Of a stretch of 64,000 bases of DNA, positions 58,003 to 64,000 are shown piece by piece; the stretch's first letter is position 1; each line of letters opens with the position of its first letter. Origin of the DNA: Nageia nagi (Eukaryota > Pinophyta); the NCBI GenBank assembly GCA_050084985.1, contig JBITNC010000001.1, positions 29,884,001 through 29,948,000 of the forward strand. Reading direction: 5' to 3'. A model generated the notes under the pieces. It searched no databases. It had not been told where the DNA came from and worked only from the letters and a program-made list of their open reading frames with translations. The translations under genes and the position numbers were made by a program.

Positions 58003-58842
58003 CACCTTAAGGAATGATAAGAACTATTATAGGTCCTCACTCTTATTCACATTATGATCCATCAAAGTATAGAGTCATATTATAATCTTTTTGCTCTACT
58101 TTTTCTACAATCTCAAATGCTCCAAACAACTTACTATTTGGTAACTAGATATTTAGTGGGATATCATCCTTTTGTGGGGCTTATTCCTATTTATATACAA
58201 TTATTTGAACTTTAATAAGATTTTGATTTATAAATTTGAGATCAAATCTATAAAAAATATGATCCACTTGTATACTCTAGTATTGAGGATCATTTTATTC
58301 ATCATATACTTGAGGGGATCCATTTATGATATAAAAGAATTCTTTTGCTTTAGCATGTAGTGTTTGAGTTTCTATGCTTTAAAAAATAATACCAATCATA
58401 GCTTTTCTAAGTGTGTATATTTAGTTTCTTATATGGCTAAAGTTTGACTTAAGTAGTAAATAACTTGTTCCTTTTTTTCCTCGTTACGTTGTGCCAATAT
58501 CAAGTCCAACATAAAGTTTGTAGATGAGATGTAGAGATGGAATGGAAATCCTAATATAAGTGATATAAAGGTAGTAGGATGTGTAAGGTATCTCTTAATA
58601 CCTTCAAATGTATCCTAATACTCTTGATACGATATAAACTCAAATTCTTCTTTTGTAATTTGTTGAAAGGATGATATTTATCTAAAAGTTGTATAATAAA
58701 TCTCCTTGTAGCTTGGATTTTTTCTTACAAAACTTGGAAGTGTTTTAGGTTTTTAGATGAAGGCATTTCATTAATTACTTTGAACTTTTTAGGTTCTACC
58801 TTTATACCCATTTTAAATATAATTAAATATAATAGATTTCCT
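58003..58842 (-). pseudogene. Gypsy-F fragment: start of second RNase H, first RNase H, end of reverse transcriptase
   Basis: Near 58050-58110 the minus strand reads YFDGS followed by GPIIVLIIP, the start of the second RNase H that continues at 42626. Between 58170 and 58700 the first RNase H is faintly readable in broken frames (its opening at the ALRxFKWxxE-like region near 58630). 58720-58842 is the segment after the YMDD box. Orientation and order agree with Gypsy-0 and Gypsy-2. Confidence 0.6.
58836..58842. repeat. Possible target-site duplication of the 4.3 kb insertion (ATTTCCT)
   Basis: The same seven bases occur at 63142-63148, exactly where Gypsy-F resumes. Just before the right copy is an A-rich caaaaaatta. 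Confidence 0.5.
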
Positions 58843-60060
58843 ATTTTATATGGAGTGTTGGAAATGGAGAGTTAGTTTACTTTTAGGAAGATGCTTAGAT
58901 TAGAGAAAAGACCATGACTTCATATAAACAATTTAAAATGAAAGCACTATAATATATAAGGAGTAAAGGGGAATTGGTAAAGGACTATTTTAATAAGGGT
59001 TTGGGAGGTTGGTGGGCCAAACCAATAGGGAACAAGCATAATATATTGATTAATAATTTGCTTAAGGAAATAGAATCTTATCAAGGTGAGCTAAACCAGG
59101 TTGAAGATGGTGTGAAATGGAACATTTCAAGAAGTCGAGAATTTATAGTGAAATATGCAATGAGGTGGTTAAAAAATGATAAGGATGATTTGGATAAAAT
59201 CTTGTGGACTAAGGTTTGGTTAGAGGGGCTAATTTCAAAGATTACTTTTTTCATATGGTTAGTGATCCATAATAAGATTAATACAATTGATAACTTATAG
59301 AAAAAAGGTTTTCATCTACCAAATATATGTTGGTTATTCTTCAAGGATGAATAATCCATTAATCACCTATTTGTTCATTACTCCTACTTTGAACAAGTTT
59401 TGAATAAGATGAGAGATTTGGTTAGCTTTTTCAATCCCTTTCTAGATACAATTCATAATCTAAACCTCCAATGGTCTATAAATATAAAGGAAAATGAAAA
59501 AAGTATTGTTTTGAATTTATTATTCTCTCATACTTTGTGGAAAATATGGAGAGAATGAAACTTAAGAGTGTTTGAAGGCAAACAACATGTAGCAAGTAAG
59601 GTCTTTAGATTGGTTATTGTTAGAGCTAGTGAATATATCAAAGTATCCATAAAATATAAGTTTTATAATACTTTGGATAACATTAGAAGTAATATAAATA
59701 ATATAAGTCAAAGAAGTAATTCTACTAATCCTCCTAATAATTAATCAAGACCAAAATCTAATTATGATTTCATGTTGGGGTGATCTCCATTGGAAGGTGA
59801 CCAATGGGAACTTTCTTTATTTTGGGCCCTTTCAATTCTAAGTGATAATTCATATATCATCTTAGTTTGTGCATAAATTACCTTGTGCAAGATTAGTTGA
59901 AACCATCATGTGATGTTATGTAGAGCTATTTCCAAGAGTTTTTGAAGGGACAAGTGGCTAATGTTCGATGGCACCTCTTCTTGATTGCATGATTTTGAGT
60001 CATAGGAAATGGATGAAAGGAGTATCATGCTATTATAGCATGGCACACTACTACATTTTA
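58843..60060 (+). pseudogene. 5'-truncated LINE, C-terminal part of ORF2
   Basis: Starts inside the ORF2 tail (VGNGELVYF), then GLGGWWAKPI, REFIVKYAMRWLKNDKDDLD, KILWTKVWLEGLISKITFFI and WLVIHNKINTIDNL followed by a stop. This is the zf-RVT region at the end of plant L1-type ORF2: a ...FSVKSAYRWL... part, then IW..GLIPKVxFFxWL..H.KI.T.DNL, then a zinc-binding part near 59340-59400 and LWKIWRE-type sequence near 59540. Truncation at the 5' side is typical of LINE insertions. Confidence 0.75.
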
Positions 60061-60106
60061 GTGATTTTACATCATACCATATGTAATAAAATTATATTTT
60101 GACACA

Positions 60107-60125
60107 GTGATGCAATATGCATCAC
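60107..60125. repeat. Perfect 8-bp inverted repeat
   Basis: gtgatgca, the loop ata, tgcatcac. It lies between the LINE and the minisatellite. Confidence 0.7.
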
Positions 60126-60165
60126 TATTTTGCATGTCTATGTCAATCTAGATAAAACTATTTTT

Positions 60166-60249
60166 TTGACCCATTACTTGATGCATTGTTTGATGCATTG
60201 CTTGATGCATTATTTGATACATTACTTTATGTATTATTTTATGAATTTT
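60166..60249. repeat. 12-bp minisatellite, seven units
   Basis: Units of the form ttgatgcattgt follow one another at a 12-base period, the last ones diverged. In one frame they would read a four-residue repeat (LMHC, LMHY, LIHY, FMYY). Confidence 0.85.
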
Positions 60250-60599
60250 ATTTCATCAAGAAATGCATCAATTGATACATGGAATAGAAAAAAAAATTCA
60301 TGGATCATGCACATAGATCATAGCATGATCTGCTATCGATCGTTGATGCATTCCCTTGATCGATGATGGAGTTTTAATGGTGTATATGATGCAATTGATG
60401 ACTAAATGAAAGATATTTCCCTTTATAAGGGTATTTTTATGGATACAAGTTTGTATTTTTAGTGATATAAGTCTATAGGAGTTGAAGACAAATTGGAGAT
60501 TATAGATAGTAATGTGTATATATATTTTATGGTAAGAAAAATATGCATTGCATGCTTCAACCACCCACAAAGTTTGGTGGAGGAGGACCTCAAATTTTG

Positions 60600-60960
60600 G
60601 TGGATTCCCATGAATGTTTTGAATATATGCTCATGGAATATGATAATTTCAAGTTACAAAAGATACAACTTTCCTCAACAACCATTGAAACTATTTGACT
60701 AAATGCAATAAACATCAGTAATAGTCCAACTAAATGAATTCACCTTTCCCAACATCCTCAAAGCATGCATTAAAATAAGAGATTTGCAAAATGGTTTATA
60801 CATACATCAAAGACTTTAAAATAAAATTTTTATTGAATGTTATGGTTGTGAGTACTCTGTTATATATATAAGCAAAATATGGAAGCATAGAGAAGATAGA
60901 TGGATTATTTGACAAGATGCAAACCCTCATTCCTATAATTTGTACACTATACATGATGCT
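60600..60960 (+). pseudogene. PPR-like protein fragment
   Basis: Consecutive frames read NICSWNMIISSYKRYNFPQQ then PLKLFD, stop, MQ; NEFTFPNILKACIKIRDLQN with GLYIHQRL; and AKYGSIEKIDGLFDKMQT. These match the successive helices of a plant PLS-type pentatricopeptide protein (SWNxMIxxYxxxGxxxEALxLFxxM, FTFxxVLKAC...G..IH..., MYAKCGSIxxAxxxFDxM). The fragment covers about two repeats and contains stops and frame changes. PPR proteins act in organelle RNA processing; this copy cannot. It may have been carried along by the LINE insertion. Confidence 0.65.
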
Positions 60961-61079
60961 TTATACATAATATATATAATTAATGATTTGATGCTAATAA
61001 AATGATACTTTTTTTGAAAATACCCTTAGCATAAAGTGATACATCATGATTTATGCAATTTTTTAAAAAATAAATACTA

Positions 61080-62900
61080 TGGACTGATGCATGGTATGAA
61101 GCCATTCACATACCAAATGAGACTTTAGAAGTCAAGAGAGAGGCCAAAGAAAGAAAATTAGATTCCAAAGATAAGTTTGTTAAGAGTAAAAAAAGGTGTT
61201 TTAAGTTGAAAAAAGTGCAATTAGTTGTGAGTCGAGAATGTCAACCAAATCCATGGAAGAGACTAGTGAAGATGTTAATGAGGTATATAACTCTTAAAGG
61301 GAAATTTAGGGTTGTTAATGCATACCATTTCAATTTTCTCAATCATTTAAAGTTCCCATATTCAAACATATTGAACTTTCCCTTCTTCATTTGCAATTCT
61401 ATATAATATTCTATTGAAATATATAGAAGAAATATTGTTATGTTTCCTCTCCATGAGTCATGAGTCTATAATTTTTCTTATTTATATTAAGGAATTGGAT
61501 AGGTAAATTCCCAAGTTTAAGGTTAGGTTAGAGAGGGAAAGTGTTTGAGAAAAATAAAGGCAATAGTGATGCTGAAGCCCCTATTCATTTAGACATTGCA
61601 TGTAATACATAATATACTAATCAGAATAGTATTGAAGATGATGATAATATTCCTTCATTTGAGTTGTTCAAAGTTAAGGGCTCACATAAAAGAGTTAGAG
61701 AGGTTGGGGAAAGTAATAAATTTGACCTTCCAATGCCCAAGAAAATTTCAAAACCAAATTTCAAAGAAAATAAAAGGTCCAACCTAGTGGTTTCCAAAAG
61801 TAGTTTCACTCAAGGAAAGGAAAGAAAGGCACCCTAAGTGAAGAAGGCTAACATAAATCCTAAAGAGGCTAATGTTGCTTCAACATTGATATCTATTAGA
61901 AGTGAGAAGGAACTAACATAGAGAAAAGCTAATTTCCTTTCAAAAAACCTATCTATGCAAGAATACAAACTTCTTAGTATACCAACCCAAACCAAAGCAA
62001 GAAGGGAAAAAGGCTAGAGTGTAGCAGATGTGAATTTCTAGAGGAAAATAGGGAAGATACAATCAAGACAAGTAATTTGAAGGAGATTTGGGTTTCCAAG
62101 TAGGTGAGAGAAAAAAATTTGGGAAATATATCAATTTTCATTGATTTGGAGGAATCCAAAGCACTTGAAAGTTTCAAAATCAAGGAACTATGCTATAGAA
62201 AATAGAGCAACTTTGGGTTATAGTCTCTAAAGTCTCCTCAAATGAGTAAGAGCCAAAATTTGGGTAGGGCTAGCATAGAGTTAAAACTCTTGAACACTCA
62301 AGAGTCAAATTACAGTAATTTAAAAGAGTCAAAGGGAAATATAGAAGTATGCATAGATATCCCAAAGAAATAGAGTGCAAAAATAAAAGAAAGGATACAA
62401 TTATAGGTAATTACTGAAGCCTTTATCAACAAGCTAAATGTGTCTTTGAGTAAGGAACTCAAAATAAAAAAGCTCCCTAATGGTAAGGATACTAAGGTAC
62501 CAAAAAATAAATTAAATATTAGTACCATGGCTGATAAGCAAGCTTCAAAGAGTTCCAAGGAAATAGAGAAAGATGAGGTGTTGGAAAAGCCTCACAAGAG
62601 AGCAGGAACATAGAGTGTAGTTAAAAATAGTGAGGAGATAAACAAGATGAATGAGAAACTATGGGGTTAAGTTATAATAATAAATCCAAAAAGGTTCTAA
62701 TATAAAATCTATAGTGGTTAAACCTCCCAAAGATAAGCTAATCCATAATAGAATGCTAGTGGAGGCAATGTTACTTGCTAGAGCATCTAGTTAGGTTTTT
62801 GAAGAAATTGGAGATCATCCTACTTTTGAGCAAAGGATTTCCCAAGATTAGTATGTAGCCTTCTATAAAAATTACTACATAAATTAGTCCTTCCAATAGA
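61080..62900 (+). other. Lysine-rich degenerate coding-like sequence, unrecognised
   Basis: Long plus-strand stretches without many stops in shifting frames. Examples are WYEAIHIPNETLEVKREAKE and FELFKVKGSHKRVREVGE, then a Lys/Ser-rich section to about 62650. Composition suggests a once-coding, basic, low-complexity protein. A LINE ORF1 or a host gene fragment are possible. I recognise no domain. Confidence 0.35.
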
Positions 62901-63141
62901 TCTACATATTTGTCTATTTCTTTTTCTCTCATATGATTTTTATTTTTCAAATGAGTTGGATGATGTTACAGCTCATAGATCTTTGACAATAGATTATGTA
63001 TGGTAGATTAAGGTTAGAATGTGCTTAATTGGCCATGCAAAAAAAATAAGTATGGCTGATATTTGAAAAGTTTAGAAGGAATTTTCAAAACTCCTACTTT
63101 TTTTATAAATACAACATTTACCCTTATTAATCAAAAAATTA

Positions 63142-64000
63142 ATTTCCTCATAAAACCCTAAATACAAAGCTTAGTATAGAATTGTACTCTAGAAAATGAT
63201 CCAATAGTTTCACAATATGTATAAGTGAGACTTATGTCTCTTATATTTTACTATAAGATCATCCATGTAGTCCTCAAATATGCCATATAGATAGTCATGC
63301 AGTATATAATTCATAGCATACTAATATGTAGCACCTACATTTTTGAGACCAAAGGGCATGACCTTGTAGCAATAGGTTACCCATGGTGTAGTAAGAGTTA
63401 TTTTATGTTGGTCCTATTTGGATATCATGATTTGATTGTATCCAAAAACTCTATCCATCAAGGATAACATCTCATATCCTATTATGTTATCCACTAAGGT
63501 GTCAATATTAGAAAGAGTAAAATCATCTTTAGGGAAAGATTTATTTACATCTCTAAATTTAGTGCAAATCTAAATCCTACCATCTAGTTTTGGAACTATC
63601 ATGGGGTTGGAAACCCACTATATATAAGCTCAACTTATATTAATTTGGGATATAGAAGTTTTTTAAGTTCAACTTTTAACATCAAAGCCTTAGTTGGATG
63701 CAGTCTTCTATCATAATCAAATGATGCACCAATAAATCTATGTCTAACCCAAACATGTCTTAATAAGTGTAGGAAAAGACCTTTACCTTCTCCTTTAATT
63801 GAATAGTCTACTCTTGTCTTTCCTTCTTTGGAATATTCATCCTAAATTAGACTATTTTGGATTTTTGGATCATCACTTAATTCAATGTCTATATCTTCCT
63901 TCACTAGCATGTGGGATCCATCCTACCATTGATGGTTTCAAAATGAATGATACTCATTCTCATCTTTCTCCTCTTCATAATAGTTGATATTTTAGAATTG
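63142..64000 (-). pseudogene. Gypsy-F fragment: reverse transcriptase
   Basis: The minus strand reads, from right to left, PKLDGRIWICTKFRDVNKSF, NIDTLVDNIIGYEMLSLMD, TPWVTYCYKVMPFGLKNVGA and EDYMDDLIVK (about 63252-63278, YMDD intact). These are the successive palm motifs of Ty3/Gypsy reverse transcriptases. Sequence towards 64000 is the linker before reverse transcriptase; gag lies beyond the window. Confidence 0.75.

Larger units (their letters stand above)
58843..63141 (+). mobile_element. 4.3 kb composite insertion in Gypsy-F
   Basis: The Gypsy-F reverse transcriptase stops at 58842 and resumes at 63142, judged by alignment with Gypsy-2 and Gypsy-0. The inserted part starts with a 5'-truncated LINE and contains the minisatellite, the PPR-like fragment and the lysine-rich section. 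A 7-bp duplication and an A-rich right edge fit a single LINE-type insertion with downstream sequence carried along, but two or more separate events are possible. Confidence 0.5.

Noticed and set aside
1-64000. tRNA, rRNA, CRISPR and bacterial operon features
   Set aside because: I saw no cloverleaf-like sequence, rRNA segment, regularly spaced repeat-spacer array or closely packed intact genes; the window is plant repeat DNA.

Overview
The window looks like intergenic repeat DNA from a large plant nuclear genome: it is visibly AT-rich and poor in CG, has no intact host gene, and is almost wholly built of old LTR retrotransposons inserted into one another. The depth of nesting, the age of the copies (diverged LTR pairs, many stop codons and frameshifts) and a stray PPR-like fragment fit a gymnosperm or another seed plant that removes retrotransposons slowly. 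The species assignment is inference. Nearly every coding remnant is a pseudogene, so domain limits are approximate.

Layout. (1) 1-1700: end of a Copia-type LTR, then unrecognised sequence. (2) 1700-20040: an old minus-strand Ty3/Gypsy element of Tat type ('Gypsy-0'), with a 2.6 kb 5' LTR at 17410-20040. It is split at 5602/14108 by a plus-strand Tat-type element ('Gypsy-1', 5603-14107) with LTR pair, primer-binding-site (PBS) position, polypurine tract (PPT) and TAAAC target duplication. (3) 20127-25462: a minus-strand Copia ('Copia-A') lacking its 5' end and joined to a truncated LTR related to that of Gypsy-0 (25463-27034). (4) 27059-33634: a plus-strand Copia ('Copia-D') with both LTRs. 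(5) 33880-42178: 'Gypsy-2', minus strand, same family as Gypsy-1. (6) 42179-64000: a third Tat-type element ('Gypsy-F', minus strand), cut inside its second RNase H by 'Copia-C' (42627-57997). Copia-C carries 'Copia-B' (48791-57282) inside its own 3' LTR. Gypsy-F is cut again in its reverse transcriptase by a 4.3 kb insertion (58843-63141) holding a 5'-truncated LINE, a 12-bp minisatellite, a PPR-like fragment and lysine-rich sequence.

How the parts work. The Gypsy elements show gag, aspartic protease, reverse transcriptase, RNase H, a second RNase H and an integrase without a visible chromodomain. That order and the dual RNase H point to the Tat lineage. Three of them also carry a G-patch-like motif between protease and reverse transcriptase. 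The Copia elements show gag, protease, integrase, reverse transcriptase, RNase H. All look unable to move by themselves.

Most notable: the G-patch-like motif in three Tat copies; hairpin-rich tandem repeats before the 3' LTR in Gypsy-1 and Gypsy-2; an antisense open frame in the 3' region of Gypsy-1; a PBS sequence apparently lying inside the LTR of Copia-C; a large conserved palindrome in the Copia-A/B LTRs; and a LINE-type insertion that may have carried a PPR-like fragment with it.
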